Below are positions 23,440 through 37,600 of a DNA stretch of 64,000 nucleotides, piece by piece. Location: positions 23,459,757-23,523,756 of the forward strand of contig CM055908.1 of NCBI GenBank assembly GCA_029582155.1, read 5' to 3'. This DNA comes from Panopea generosa (taxonomy: Eukaryota; Mollusca; Bivalvia; Adapedonta; Hiatellidae). Below the pieces are notes generated by a model. The model was not told where the DNA came from and searched no databases. It worked only from the letters and a program-made list of their open reading frames with translations. The translations under genes and the position numbers were made by a program. Position 1 is the first letter of the stretch. Each line of letters opens with the position of its first letter.

Positions 23440-26400
23440 ATGGAATCTACCGAGATTATGAATATTATTAACCGATCTGATGGTGCCCGCGTCAGTTCAG
23501 ACCTGGATGGCCTACCTTATATTTCACAGAATGATAAAGCAGCTAAGCGTCGTGTGCTGGTACAGCGAAATAAAACATTCTCTAACCGTCACAACGCGTA
23601 CGTTCCGCCGCCGGGAAAAGAGTATGATTTTCGACGGACACCTGATCCGGGTAGAGCAAGCCTCAAAAAGCAATTCCACGGTCAAATTCGACCACACCTT
23701 CCACCAGACACCGCCGAACTGGACGCACTACGGATAAATCTAGATGAGTCTCCGATACCGTCTGCGGCGGTTATAATGAGGAATAAACTGATGGAAAGAT
23801 TGGACGTCGGCAGGTGTCCTACGCCATTACCATCTGAGGAAAATTTTAACGCTAACAATAGCCCATACGCAAAGCGTCATCACGTGCCGCTAAATACAGC
23901 ACGGTCGGCCTGGAGCAAAGGTATGTCTTTGTTTTAAATAATGGTGTTTCAGCCAAACACGTGCGTGCTTGTTACTGTGGCTCTATTATAGTTATTGGCC
24001 GGAATTTATTTTCTGAAGCTAGCAGATTTCCCCTAGGCTAGGTCTTGTTATTGGAGTATGACTTACCCCTACCGTACTCTTCCTCAGATTTTAGTTCTCG
24101 TTTTGAATAAATCTACTTTACACCACCGAGCATGGTTATGGAAAGAAAAAATACCACAAAAACAATACAATTATTTATGTTTATTTTGAAGCTGTATTTT
24201 TGACCAATAGCTGTTTACCTTTTTTGATCGACAGTTTTGCCGAGTTCTACGACATTGTCTACAGATTACTTACCTGCGTTCAACATGCATTTATTATGTA
24301 TGATGCAAACGGATTATTCCACACGCTTAATATCCCTTACAAAATGTGACAAAACGTATTTCAGTTAAAACCTATTATCGAGATATTACAATCAAACTTT
24401 TAAGGTAGGGTAAGCCGATTTCTTACATACAGTCAAACCTACCTTAGCAGTCAGTCAAGGGAATGCGCAAAAGTAGCATTTTAAGACAGGTTGTTGCTTG
24501 AAACAGGTTAATTTGCTCTGAAAGCATAAAAACGGGAAATAGCAAATGTGGCTGCTTCAGAAAAGTGGTTGCTTAATAGAAGTGGCCGCTTAAACAGGTT
24601 TGACTGTATTGTAATAAAAGTAATCTTTAATGGGATATTATTAAAAAAGATAGATATCTGTCTATTCTTCCTTCCTTTTGACTCTATGTCTGTTCGTTCA
24701 CCCGCCAGTCTCCTGTCAGGTTGACCTACTTACTGACCGTCGACATGTGGTAAAGCTAATGGCCTAAATGAATAAGCGATGGGGAAATAATGATACAGTC
24801 AAGCCTGTTTTAAGCAGCCAGTCAAGGGATGGAGCAAAAATGACCCTTTAAGACAAGTTGTTGCTTAATACAAGTTAATTTGCTCTGAAAGCATATAAAT
24901 GGGAAATAGCAAATATGGCTGCTTAAGACAAGTGACTGCTTAATATAGGTGGCCACTTACACAGGTTTGACTGTAATTAGAAAAAAAAATAGATTAATCA
25001 TCACGGTGACCGTAGACGGGTGGAGGTATGTCTCGAATCCGCGACCTCAGGATGACCATTCCAACATGTAAGCAACAATGTTACCGTGCCCTGTTTACCA
25101 TATTTGAAACAAAGGTATATTATTCTGAAATATAATATATCATACTTTTATAGTTAACAAAATGGGAACAGCGAGATAGAGAGAGACATGCAAGCATATG
25201 TGTGCATGTGTCAGAGTAAAACTTCTACGTTGAATTACTAGTAAAGTAAAAATCCCCCCTTTATGTCATTTTTACACAAACACATAATAAGTCTAACATG
25301 TATCGTTTCATAAAAGGCGTTAATGGTATAAACTTTTCAATTGGCCAATTATAAATTACTATCTATTATGTACAAGGTTATGCCACTAATTGACTCTTAT
25401 TGAAAAAATCCTACATAAAGTCGATTCTATCACAAAATTTAATAATAAATAGCATTAATTTCTTTACTTTCCAACATTGAATGTGGTTTAGATAAGTTAA
25501 GTATATGAACTGCGTGTTGAGTGTAGAAAGTCTACTTTACTTATACGCTGTAAAGGTTGACAGTTAGTAGTATTATACAGTTTCAAGATTCAAAATTACT
25601 TTATGTACAATTTAAACATAATTATAATGTTTCTCATTACATGCATATATTATACATACATACATACATTCAGTATATTTATCACATACGTGGGTCCTGG
25701 GTTAGATTTATGGTCACAGCCAAACTGTAGACGTTCTTCGAATCATGTATCGCGGTCTTAAATATTTGCATATATTTTTTATTAAAGTCTCATCATAGTA
25801 TAAACATATAACATTTACAGTTTAACATAACATTAACACATATACATGTCATTCTATAATAATTGTAAGAGACTATTACATCAATATATCACATTGTCGA
25901 GATCACTGTTACAGAATAAAACAATATATATAGAAAATGAGTAAGAATTGGGCAGTCGCTGTTAATCTTAACCCTGCCATATCACCTAGTTGGTTGTATA
26001 CCACAATCTAAAAGAGTTCTAAAATAATGATTTAATTAAGAAACAAAGTATGAAAAAAAGCGCCATGGTGTAATTATAAACGCATCATGAAATATTTAAA
26101 AAAATCATTTATCATCACAAATCAGATTTGTCATGACCTGATTAACAACGACCGCTCAAATGAATTGTCCATTTACATTATTTATAAGTAAAACAATCAC
26201 TAAAAATCTTGTTAATTCAAAATCTATTTGCATGTATACTAATTAATTTAAGTCAATTGGGAGGTAATCCCAGAGCCTATGTTATTCACCCCAAGTGTTT
26301 TTCCCCGGATGGAGCCATCGCTTTGTGTTATCTGTACGAGTCACGGAAATGGTAATTCTAAGCTTGAATTTAACTGTTAAGTATTTTTAAAAACATAATT

Positions 26401-27493
26401 ATTTCGGCCAAGTGTCAATTTTTTTTTCAATTTTGCAATAAAAATAAAGCGTATTTTTTTTTAATATTTTGATAAATAGGTCAGTTGTACAAGTACAAAT
26501 ATTGCGTAGTGGCACTGGCTGGTCTGACTGGTGAAATAGATCTCTGTCGTCGATTGAGACTAATCATACGTTTACTCGTTTTAATTTAATACGTGATACT
26601 TGATAGTCTAAAATAATATTATTGCGCAATGGTGCTCTTTTTTCATGTCGGAGTTTTAGTATTTGTTTATCTTAACACACTTTTAATAAATCTAATCACA
26701 GCATTTACATATATTCTTATTATGTGAATAGCTAATTGTCTTTTTGCATTGTGTGATAGTATCTTGAATGCCTATATACATACGTGTATATTGTATGGAA
26801 TTTATGTTACAATCATTGCGTTGTACATAGAATAGTCTGAAATAAAGATTAAACATATACCTGTCTATATTGTAAACCACTATTTCGCGTTTTTCATTGC
26901 CTTTTCTTTATCAAAACCGAGCTATCAAAACATTAAGACCACTCAACAAAGTTGCATCCCTTTGTGTGAGGAATTGGTGCGCATGAAAATCTCTAGAAAT
27001 CTTCTTTAATTTCGTTGGAAGATCAATAATTTATCTATAACATATACTGCAATACCTTCGTTTTTAATCAGTTTTGTATATTGTTCTATTTTATTTTCCC
27101 TGCACAGCTGATGTGAACGTGGGAGAAATGGCTGGCGAAGATGACCTAGCTGACGTTGTCTACGACCCCGATCTGGAAACGCCGAGGTATCCAAATGCTC
27201 CCGTAAACGATTCCTTGCGGAAGTATAAATCTGACGCACAAGTGAACAAATATGACGTCATCCTGTCTGACATAGAACATGAACACGGTGCTATGACCCC
27301 CACGCCAGCTTATCCGCTCGATCTCACAGAAAATGTTTTGCACTACTATTTTCAAAAGCCCGTAGATAAAGACAAAAGAATTGTGAAATGGCTGATAGAC
27401 TGTGAAGAAAAGTCATATAACCAACTTCCTACTCATTTACCCAACATTGCAGCGTCACGCAGAAATGTGTACGTGACATTCGAAGATGCGTGA
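23440..27493 (+). CDS. Unrecognised two-exon gene, 288-residue protein
   Basis: Exon 1 is 23440-23920, ending WSK plus one base at a GTATGT donor. Exon 2 is 27108-27493, after a TTTTCCCTGCACAG acceptor; phase 1 joins cleanly. The start has a strong context (ACAACCATGG). I do not recognise the family. The protein is polar and probably largely disordered: basic and proline-rich in the first half (YVPPPGKEYDFRRTPDP at about 54-70, SPIPSAAVIMRNKLMERLD at about 104-122), acidic in the middle (GEDDLADVVYDPDLETPRYP) and more ordered near the end (VLHYYFQKP, RIVKWLIDCEEKS). There is no signal peptide or membrane segment. Codon use and the clean splice support a real gene; function is unknown. Confidence 0.8.
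24430..24606. mobile_element. MITE, CAGTCAAACC family
   Basis: TA-flanked element with termini CAGTCAAACCTA and AGGTTTGACTG, in the intron of the unrecognised gene. Internal sequence GTTGNTTNANACAGGTTAAT is shared with the three other copies. Confidence 0.85.
24796..24973. mobile_element. MITE, CAGTCAAACC family
   Basis: Second TA-flanked copy in the same intron and the same orientation, 190 bp after the first, with termini CAGTCAAGCCTG and AGGTTTGACTG. Confidence 0.85.
25005..25100 (-). mobile_element. tRNA-like SINE head
   Basis: The minus strand reads GGGCACGGTAACATTGTTGC and then GGTCGCGGATTCGAGAC, spaced like box A and box B of a tRNA gene. No clear SINE body was identified. A functional tRNA is unlikely since no acceptor stem closes. 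Confidence 0.45.
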
Positions 27494-27530
27494 CCTATAT
27501 CGTTCTATTTGTAAAAAAAAAAAAAATGGA

Positions 27531-27668
27531 GAATACCATGTTAGTGTCTGATATTATCAACTTTATCAGGTGTGGCTTAGAAAAAAAACATGACGAGGCT
27601 GCCGAGTTGGGTTTTTTTTTGTGCCGAACCTGATAAAGTTGATAATATTAGACACTTACATGGTATTC
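27531..27668 (+). repeat. Long inverted repeat (hairpin) in the 3' UTR
   Basis: Arms 27531-27571 and 27628-27668 are 41 bp each and pair with only two mismatches; the loop is 56 bp. It begins 38 bases after the stop codon of the unrecognised gene, so the transcript would carry a strong stem. It could equally be a small foldback transposon. Confidence 0.88.
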
Positions 27669-27764
27669 TATTATCATGTCAATATTGCTAGTTCGTTTTT
27701 TATTCATTTTAAGTAAGATTAAAAGTAGTTCCGTCCAGGTCAAAATGTCATAAGTTACATAATG

Positions 27765-27845
27765 ACATTATGACGTATACATTATGACGTCATGTGCCTG
27801 ATAAACTTGCAATGACGTTATAAACCTATGTTTATCAGGCAGGCA
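27765..27845. promoter_or_regulatory. Cluster of TGACGT (CRE-like) motifs with a short inverted repeat
   Basis: TGACGT occurs at 27771, as full palindromic TGACGTCA at 27785, and as TGACGTT at 27813. GCCTGATAAAC near 27796 pairs with GTTTATCAGGC ending near 27840. It may be part of a mobile element rather than a regulatory site. Confidence 0.35.
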
Positions 27846-28549
27846 GTTTATCAACAGAAATTAATGCATTGACATGATAAAACTATTAACCTCTACAAGC
27901 AAGAGTATGATACAAGTTGATTAATAGATACTGCACATTGCAATTCGAGTCTTATTCGATTGTTAATGTGAATGTATTGTGATGTACCGTGGGTTGCACA
28001 TAAAAATCAACACGCTTGGTTATCTGTATTTATTAACTACACTAAAATCGCGCAAAAACAACAACCCCAAATGCTTTAAGAGTTTTAAACTTACATTTTA
28101 AAGAGGCATAACCAGTACATATAGCATTTCAAATCAATCAATAGATGTATTTATAATTGTTATATTTAGTAGGCTACAAATTGTGAATATTACCATGTCT
28201 GGTGCAAAATACAGTTGTTTATCGTCAAAAAATATGTATTTGAACTCGCTTTTCGCCTATCTTTGTATCAGACCTAACCCATGGAATAATGAAAATGATT
28301 TAGTAGTTATATTCATTCGGAGATGTTCGGGCATCATCGATTACATCCGGCTAAGCGATAAAGATTACATTTAGATTATTGATATATTCTAATATATCTG
28401 CAGATTGCCGGTCGCTCGATCCGAGTACGAATCCCGTCACACGTTTTTTTTTATTTTGGCAATGTATAGTGCCCCATAAACGGCTTCTAAGATAATTAAA
28501 AATAAGGATCCAACAAAATGAAGAAAATAAATATTTGTCCTTATATGCA

Positions 28550-28745
28550 TTTATGAGGCCCTCCCAGGGGGTGGGGGAGGGTCCCTGTTCTCTGGATCTC
28601 TTACAGTAATGCCTATTGTTCTTCAGATCTCCAAAAGTATTTGCCAAAGTTCTCCAAAAGTATTTTGTCCATATTCCCCAGATCTCTAAAAGTATGTCCA
28701 CTGTTCCCTAGATCTTCAAAAGTGTTAAACATAGTTCCCTGAAAG
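28550..28745 (+). repeat. Degenerate ~36 bp repeats, plus orientation
   Basis: A GAGGCCCTCCCAGG-type head is followed by several diverged units built round CCAGATCTCTAAAAGTA. A related block in opposite orientation lies at 30425-30580. Confidence 0.55.
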
Positions 28746-30129
28746 TACCAAATAGTGTTTCCTTAAGCAAAACGTCTACAATAATCTTCTCTATTATTAT
28801 TTGCACATCATCATAACAGGCAAAATCCATGTACTGTCTTCTTTTCCTTGTTAAAAAATATCTATGGTCTATGGGTTGAACTTTCAGAGAAAAAGGTGTT
28901 TTTTAAGTTTCCTTAAAAATGTGTTTGTAAGCCCTGTGGCAGAGAGCATTTGTGGTTCAATTACGCGGGTTCAAGAACTTCAAGAGTTTGTGGTTATACA
29001 AATGCTGTGCGCGTTTGGATAAGATTCTTTGAAAAATGTGGGGGATGCTATAGCTTCTACAAGAAAAAGGTTAACGGATGGACGATGGACAATTTACCAC
29101 GACATAAGCCCTGCTGGCCTTTGGCAAGTAGAGCCAAAGAAGATATCGATGGAAGGACATAAGAGACAAACAAATTGAACAGCTGAACGGTTAATTGACA
29201 AAAGGCAATAAATACACATAAATAATTATAAATACACATAGATAATTGACTTTATTGCGTAAACACGATCTAATAAATGGGGTTGAACACCAGTCATTAC
29301 GATCCGAAATCGACGATATTAACCACTGCACTATTCTGCCTTTACTCATCAGTACCGTAAATATATCTTTGGTCGGAATTACCATCCAAAATTTATTTCG
29401 GTTACATACGATTATGGGATGAAGTTGTTCAGGGTCCCAGACTAACACGTAAGAAACCTCCAAAGCTGTCAAAAGCTGTTTCAAGCAGTCAACATCTCAT
29501 TTTAAAAGTAAATTATGATCAAGTATAAAAATTATACATAAAATCAGTGACTTAATTACAGAGACTGGCAGGCTAATAGCAATATAATGTCCACGGGCAC
29601 TTTTAGTATTTCTATAATAACTCTTTCGAATCTTGGTCTGAATTAAACAATTTTGGTGCCAAAGTAAAGCTGATGAAAATGATGACCAACTTCAATTATC
29701 AATTATTTAATATTGTTCTTCTGAATTTAAATTATTACGGATTAAAATCGAAATATGTTGAAATTTCACGAAAAAAAAAAGATTTTTAAACAAAAAACGA
29801 CAGTCTTGATTTAACAAATAACATGTACGTTTAAACAAAACACAATAAAAATAGAAATATTAGGTAGAAAGATGAGGCAGTAAGATTTCCATCGGTGGCG
29901 AAAGTTTCATATTGATATTTATTGACGTCGTTTTTCTTACTTCTTATTTCAAAAATGGACTAAAAAAAGAGAAAACGATCACACACAAAAACATTAAGCG
30001 TAAAATTCTTCATTTCTTTAAATTTAAAAAAGAAAAAAAAAATTTCCCAAATCAAGCCCTTTCTTTTGATACCATAATCACAAAAATATGTTGTTTGATA
30101 CTGGAGGATGTATGTTTCCATGATTTAGA

Positions 30130-30325
30130 AAACGCCACGTGATCTCGTTGTAAAGCACCGAACTCGTGGATATTTCCTTCGCCACGACTATGTGTGGTGT
30201 TCTTGAGCAAGACACTTTTTCCACATATGCTTAGTACTGGTTATACCCAGGAAAACTTCGAACGTGATTTGTCTAAGTCGTAAGAACTTGTTTCAAAATC
30301 GAAGTAAAATAAATAAGATCAAACT
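30130..30325 (+). mobile_element. SINE, family 3
   Basis: Same segment order as the copy at 11690: GTAAAGCACCGAACTCGTGG, TGTGTGGTGTTCTTGAGCA, ACTGGTTATACCCAGGAAAA, and an end of TCAAAATCGAAGTAAAATAA. Confidence 0.65.
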
Positions 30326-30424
30326 AAACTAGAAAAAGCCAAAAAGTGCCACCTGAAATTTAGACAAGTGCCTCCAGTTGCCTATCTCTGTTTATATGTC
30401 TCTGATAAAATTGATCAAATTAGG

Positions 30425-30580
30425 TACTTTTTTCATTAAGGACAATACTAGTATCCCTAGATCTCTAAAATTAGGCCTTTGATCCCTGGATTTCTGAAAG
30501 TAATGGCCAATGTTCCCCAGATCTCTGAAAATAAATGGCCTTGTTCTCCAGAACTCCAAAACCTCCGGGAGGGCTTCATT
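30425..30580 (-). repeat. Degenerate ~36 bp repeats, minus orientation
   Basis: The minus strand begins AAATGAAGCCCTCCCGGAGG, then repeats CAGAGATCTGGGGAACA-like units. It matches the block at 28550-28745 in reverse. Confidence 0.55.
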
Positions 30581-31666
30581 TATATCTTTGCACATATCTA
30601 GCGACCGTTCTAATACTGAAGGATGACAGAACTGGGCGAGCACATACAATTGAATCGGAAATTTCACAATAATTTACGTCAACCAAACAGCTAACTTGCA
30701 TATTAGAATTACTGATTAGTAAATTAAGGTTTGAAACACGATTTTTTCACGTTTAAAAGAGTATCAGCTGTTATAAATGCATCGAAGGCCATGATAATTC
30801 ACAAAAAATGTTTGTCATTCATCAACAAGTTGTTTCTTTCTTTAATAAGCAATATCTTCAGATACTGGTTATGCCACCTTAACGAACTCACAATATCTGT
30901 TTTTATAATATGTGAATCTAGCACAAAATGAATAACACACACACTTGCAGAAACAGTTAAATACAATGATATTGTAACGGATAATGACTGATGATCACAT
31001 TTTTCAAATTGTTTTTCTTTTCATATGCAAAAGTATAATAGTATATCATTTCTTATACAAGGGTCTGCAAGAACATGAGCTTATGTGTTCCATGCTTAAA
31101 AACAAGAATACACATATCGGATATGTTTTTGATTTAATAAACAAACACGTTTTTCAAGTGAAAATAACGTAGCACCAAAGTGTATCAACATATAACATGT
31201 TGGCAGATATACCAGACATACGACAACATACGCTTTTTACAAAGATATAGACATTTAACTGAAGGTTACACGAGGATGACACTTCGTGAAGTTTGCTCCG
31301 ACATTGACACTTGTATATCCAGTTGAAATATAATACTTTTATCACAGAAATTTCAGGCTTAGATGCTCGTCTCCAAAATTACACTTTCTGTGGGACCTTT
31401 ATATAACTTATTATTCTGTTAATGTCCTTTATTATGTATATGTATTTTAATGACTCAATTATGCTATATATAGATTGTTTTCATTGACCTAACTACCAGT
31501 CTCGCCATTAAGTACATGGTTTTATCGCCAGTCTTAATGGTGTGGCTCCAGACGAAACGTATTGACTTTTGTTAACGTTTAAAATAAATAAACGCATTCC
31601 ATGTGTTGTTTTTATATACATTTATTTTGATATTATATATGTATTATATTATGTATGTAACTGCTA

Positions 31667-34600
31667 TTATACAGGTCTGGCACAGCAAGATTTATTCCTC
31701 GTCACCCTGTGGTCTTTCTTCCACGATAATTTGATAGATTCATGATGAGCTGAAAAATAATATAAACGTCTTAAATAATTAAAACCTAGACACTAACTAC
31801 AAAATACAATTTTTGAAGAATTCGGTAGGTTTGAAAATAAAAAAAAGTTAAGCTATATGTTACCAAGACAACATACACTCCTTAGAACTATGAACTAGGT
31901 ATCAATTACAACCACGAAAACCTCTTTAACACAGGCTGTAAATTACTACATGCATAATGCCAACTAAAACAATTTTAAGGAATCTGTTACTACCTAGTAG
32001 AGTATTATGTAGATTCAATGGCATAGGGTATGGAGCAAAATACAGAGGACACATTTTATGTAGTATTTTGTGCGTGGAACTAAACTCCATCCCATTGAAG
32101 GTCTAAATTAGTGATACGAAACATTGTCACGGTGGCGAACCACGCGATCTAATGTAAAACAACGAAGGAAAGGTGCCCAATCAGTTAACGTTGATTCAGA
32201 AAACTTAATATTTAACAGAAATCACAAAACAAAGACGAACACCACCTGTAAGGATGAATCATCGATGCTTTCAAAAAAAACATGCAAAACTGCTATTTTT
32301 GGCAAAGAGTGCAACGGCGTACTTTTGTAAATTGCACTGCTCCACTCCATAATTTTTTTCACCGTTGTACCGAGTTGTACCGAGTTGTACCGAGTTTTGC
32401 ATGACCACTTGATGGTTCATCTCGGGACGGCATTTATCTTTGTTTTGTGATTTTTTATGAAGTATTTATAAAGGTATCTGCAAAAGTTACCTGAAATGGA
32501 CACGTTTCCTTTGGTTTTTTACACCGCTCATTAGCCTTAGGTCAAGTGGTCTCATAGAAATTTGAAACAAACGGACAATGCTTGAGTTTCTGAGCAGATG
32601 TCAAAAATAATAATTTCCAGGCATGTTAAGGTTGAAATAGAGACAGCATTTGTTTAGAATGGGGCGAGTGAAACAGACACTAAATTCCATACAAGCTCTA
32701 GACGGATAAGCAATTATGTGTAAAAATCTGAAAAGAATCAGAAAATATTTATTGTACGAGCAATTGAGCGGACATTATATTAAACGTAATTGTAAGTTTT
32801 ATAAAATGGGCATATTGTTCGCCCGTCCGTCCATACAGCCTGCATGAAGAAAATACGTTTCGGGTATAAACGCATATAAAAAAAGTTGTCAATCGAAATA
32901 ATTATCTTTTTACTGGTAATATATTATGATAAAAATGATGCGTTGTGATATTGGAGAGGCATGCATTTTTACAAGCTGGTCAAGCACCCCGATAATATAA
33001 AATAGACGGTCGAACTTAACTGTTATGAATGCTATGTGGAACTTTAGATATTTACATAAACGTAATTGCTTTCGATATGCATTTATAACCAATAAAGTCC
33101 AACCTCTTACTGAAATATAAACACAGATGTACGGTTGCATTTATAGATATTAGTTAACTATTTACGATTTGTTTTATTAAATGTGTCACGTGATAAATAT
33201 ATTGGATGAATGTTATGATATCTGTACGTAAGGAAAAACATTATATGTTGAATTAACAAATTAAGAAATATTGAATTGAAATTAAATTAAATTGAATATT
33301 AATATGTAATACTGAATTTTAAAAAAAAATCACATCACCACCTTCTATCATACAATTACTGGTCCGTACACATAAATGTGTCTCCAAATACAAAATACAC
33401 TAGCGTAATACGTGAATAAATGTTACTTATTTATATGATCACATGAATTTGTTTGTTCGGTTGGATCCCCGCCTGACACACTCTACTTTTCCCACATTTA
33501 TTTAAAAGCGGTCAGCTCACCTTATGATCGTTCCCGGGATACGCTAGGCGGTTTACAAGTACTAGACATATATTATCCCTAAATAACAAGGTTCGTAACA
33601 AATCATCACAGATACATATCCGAGGAGGGGGGTTGGGAGTTCGTATTCACCTTCTCTGAATTGACAGTCGGGCGTGTTACAACATGAGATATCACACAAG
33701 TCACTGACTACATCCCCACTTATTCAAATGTGGGAAACTCATGGCAGTAGGACAATGTCCATGACAATTCATTACAAATACGGTGGAAGGGCCAAACGCA
33801 GGATCACTGACAGTCAGCCGCTGTTCTGAATGCGATAGACGGTCCCGGCGTCATACAGAGAGAATATGCGAAACTCTGCTTAAATATATAATCAACTTAA
33901 ATGAAAAATTAATTAGAACTCGGCTTACAATTTCCATTGCACACGGTATCAGTATCTGTTATTGCAACCCCTTTGGCTATTTTCTTGAATAAAGCATCTG
34001 AAATAGAATAGAATAAAATAAAATAGAACATATTACAGTATATTTTATTCCGGCTATAATCCATCTCTGGAATATAAGTCACAAAGTATTTAAAAAACAA
34101 GCACAAACAACATGCTGATAAATGCCTAGTGTCTAGATTATGATAATAAGTACCTAGTGTCTAGATTATGATTATAAGTGTCTAGTGTCTAGATTATGAT
34201 TAAAAGTGCCAAGTGTCTAGATTATGATTATGCTTAGTATGTTCTATTCGTAATTTTGTGAGAAAAAATGTAATGTAATCACATTCATTACACATCAACA
34301 AATTAAGCAGGTTAGTATGTAGTGTGTATTTTTTTTTCAATTATTCTTATTTTATTTCTTGAAAAAAATGTTTATCGGAGTAAAATAAACGATAAAAGCA
34401 TGTCGTTCGTCATTCACCTTGCTTGAACTGTAAGTATGCTAGAATAGTGCACTGCCTTTCAAAGTTGATAAGGTTCTGCACGAAAACATAATACTGAATT
34501 GGCAGGGCATCAGTTTGTTGTTACCTTTTATCTCACATTATAAACTTTGTTGGAAAAGTCACGATAAACAATTAACGGCAGAGAAAATGACATGAACTGT

Positions 34601-37600
34601 TATGAATTCGTAATTATAGTTATTTTATTTTGTTTAAAAGCTTCAATAATATATTTTGCTTAATAACCTTGAAATAGTTAATTACCTTGATAAATTTATG
34701 CATACATAGTAGTTCGTATATATGTTACCTTCTCAAAATCTTTAAGAGCAAAAAGGTACCAAGTGCCTTCTTATTTCATATACACTTTATTGATCTAATG
34801 GGTTTCCTACATATGTCAACACAGTGACAATCAATAGGAATGTCACATCAAGGCGGTCGTACATAGTTTCATTTCATTAAAAAGAGCTTTTTCATATATT
34901 CCGTGGCTGTTCGATGATTTCAATGGTATTAATGATATGACTGAAACATTTTAGGTATTTGAATTGGAAATTAAATTAAAATAAAACACTTCATTGGAAG
35001 ATCTTTAGTTGAACTTAGTTCAACATTTCTTTTTGAAAATGATACTGACGCTCTCTATCTATAGGTTAAACAACAATTAAATGTAAGTTTCCCTTCTATT
35101 CAAATAACCACTTGTAGCCCTGGTTATAGTTTCCATATTAAATAATTATATGTAATAAGCCTGCTGGGGGTATGTGTAGTAATTTATACTTAATGAGTCG
35201 CGTGGATTAGTTTACTTTAGAACAATTGTTTTTTATATTTCTAAATGTATGTTTAATGTATTGACTGGCTTCTATTATAGTATCATAATGGTACTTAACC
35301 AACAAACAAAAAACAAACGCAGAGTACTTGGTGATGAACATTTGTCAGTTTGAGACCCAGTTACGCATAAACATAAACAAATAATTTTGGTTTAAATCAT
35401 GTATATATATTTTAAACTTAAGTCTGATTTACAGCATTAATTTGGTAAGAAACTAACTGAGTGATAAACACAATCGTACTATCCACGCTTACATACCAAT
35501 ATTTTCTCCTGTCTTGCTTGATGTTTCAAAATAGTCCGCTTGCAGATCTGCAAGTATATATAAATATAAGCTTCAGACATATGGAGGTGTAAAAAGGACA
35601 TCCAACTATTCCATGATGAATGTACAAATATAATGATGATTCAAATAATGTGTACAATTACAAATTATAATAATAATAATATAACTTGTCGAATAAAGAC
35701 AAACCCTGATAATCGAAGAGAAGGTCCAATGTGATTATGGTCTAGTGTGAGTATCACGCATACACCGCCTGTTTAACTTACTTTTACAGGAGTTTTCCAC
35801 CATGGTAGGGCAGTTACCTATGACTTTCAAAGAACACAAACAAATGATAAAGTTTCTATGTATTACAAAACTTAATCGAAATAAGAGCCTGTTTAATTAT
35901 TTTGTGCTAGCAATATCAAAATAAGAATAGATGGCTTATGATTCAGATGGATTTCAAAAGGTTCTGGAAATTCGATTGACCCGTCGATTATTGCTCGTCT
36001 GTTGTTGAAATTGATACATATTATTTACATGCACTGGGTATAACTCTCCCTGCACACAGGACCGACTGCTTTATGTAAAGCACTATGAAACTGTGTTTGG
36101 AGAAAAACGGATTTGCATAACACCATCTGAAGTCTATGGAAGATTATACCGGTGGCGGTGTATAGTGAATGGCCTGAATGGCGCAAAAAGATACTGTTTA
36201 TATTTAACACCTGTTTATGTTTTACAATTCGTCACATATAACGGTCAATCTAATATCATTATCTAACATGAGAAGTCCAAGCCTATAGCATATGTAAGGG
36301 GAATAACCACTGTAACGAAAGGTTAACTGATTGCGCTGCGGGAGTTGTCTACATCCAAAGCTTAAAGTCGGGATAATCTAAAACAAGGATCGTCTATTCC
36401 ACAGTTAAGTAAAACAACTGACACATCTTAAACATGTATGGCTGGAGCAAGTCACGAACAACAGTTGTAAAATAACAAAAAACAGCGGGAATTTGTCATA
36501 CGCCTACATTGTTTTTTGCTACATATATCTTTATGATTCAGTTCGTAACTTCATATAGAGAAGACAATTAATTTTTATTGATGATATTAGATAATAGTCA
36601 ATTGGGAACATTGTTTTGTGAATATTAGTTTATGATTTTTGCAATTTCAGATTCCAGATTAATGATAAAAAACATGTAAATATATATATATGCCAACATG
36701 CACACAGGAAACTTAAAACAGAAAGGACGCCAGGAGTTGGAAGGTTTTTAATAAAACGTTAAATAAACAAATGGCTTTGATTAAAAAAAACAGTTTTGAC
36801 TTTGATAACTATCACAACAGTTCACGCATACCTCTGCATGCCTAAATCATAGAGACAGTAAATGTTGTTGTACCCTGAAGTAAAAAAAGACGAATTAATA
36901 AAATAATTCAACTGCTTAAACAACCGGTATTTTACCTATAGAACTTTTTGTAAGCATTCAGCTAATACTAATGAATTAATAATACTTATGATAAACAAAC
37001 AAAAATAATACTGCTTTTAGTGTCTAAAGAAAAAGCACTAGCTTGCATTGTAAATAACAGAATTTATATTATTAACTCATAGATTTATATTTTAGACAGA
37101 TATTAATTTACTGCATGTACATTATATTCTTCTCTCATGAACATAGGTGCGTTTCAATATAAATTTTTTTGTGGGTGGGGCGGGGGGGGGGAGGGGGGGC
37201 TGAGGAGAGAGTGTATGAGGATGTATGATAAAGCCCTCGGCTCTTACACCTTTGAATCTATTACAAAAACTGCGTCATACTACGTTAAGCTTCGTTGGAA
37301 AAGAAAGTAGTTTTTCAGTTGATCAAATTGTGAAAATGTTTAAACTTCACTTTGAATATAAAGATATAACGTTATTATAATGATAATGATTTTAGGTGAT
37401 GTTTCACCACATTTAATGAGTATAGTAATAGTAAATAAGCCATAAATCTGTCGTTACATGCATATGGGAACAGTAACGATATTTTTCAGCGTTTCAAGTA
37501 CAAAGCGTCAACTATTAACTGTTGTGGCTTTTAAACATACGGCAAGTATAATTTAATTCGTTCAGCTCTGAAGCACAAATACAGCTATATGTACAAAACT

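Larger units (their letters stand above)
27846..31620. other. Intergenic repeat-rich region
   Basis: No gene supported. It holds tRNA-like heads near 28395-28460 (box-B-like GTACGAATCCCG) and 29265-29340 (minus strand, GTGCAGTGGTTAATA with GGTGTTCAACCCC), degenerate short-period repeats at 28550-28745 and, inverted, 30425-30580, and a family 3 SINE at 30130-30325. The rest is AT-rich with nothing I can name. Confidence 0.5.

Noticed and set aside
27765..27845. Promoter for a gene to the right, based on TGACGT motifs
   Set aside because: No gene start follows on either strand nearby, and the motifs may belong to a mobile element; kept only as a low-confidence site.
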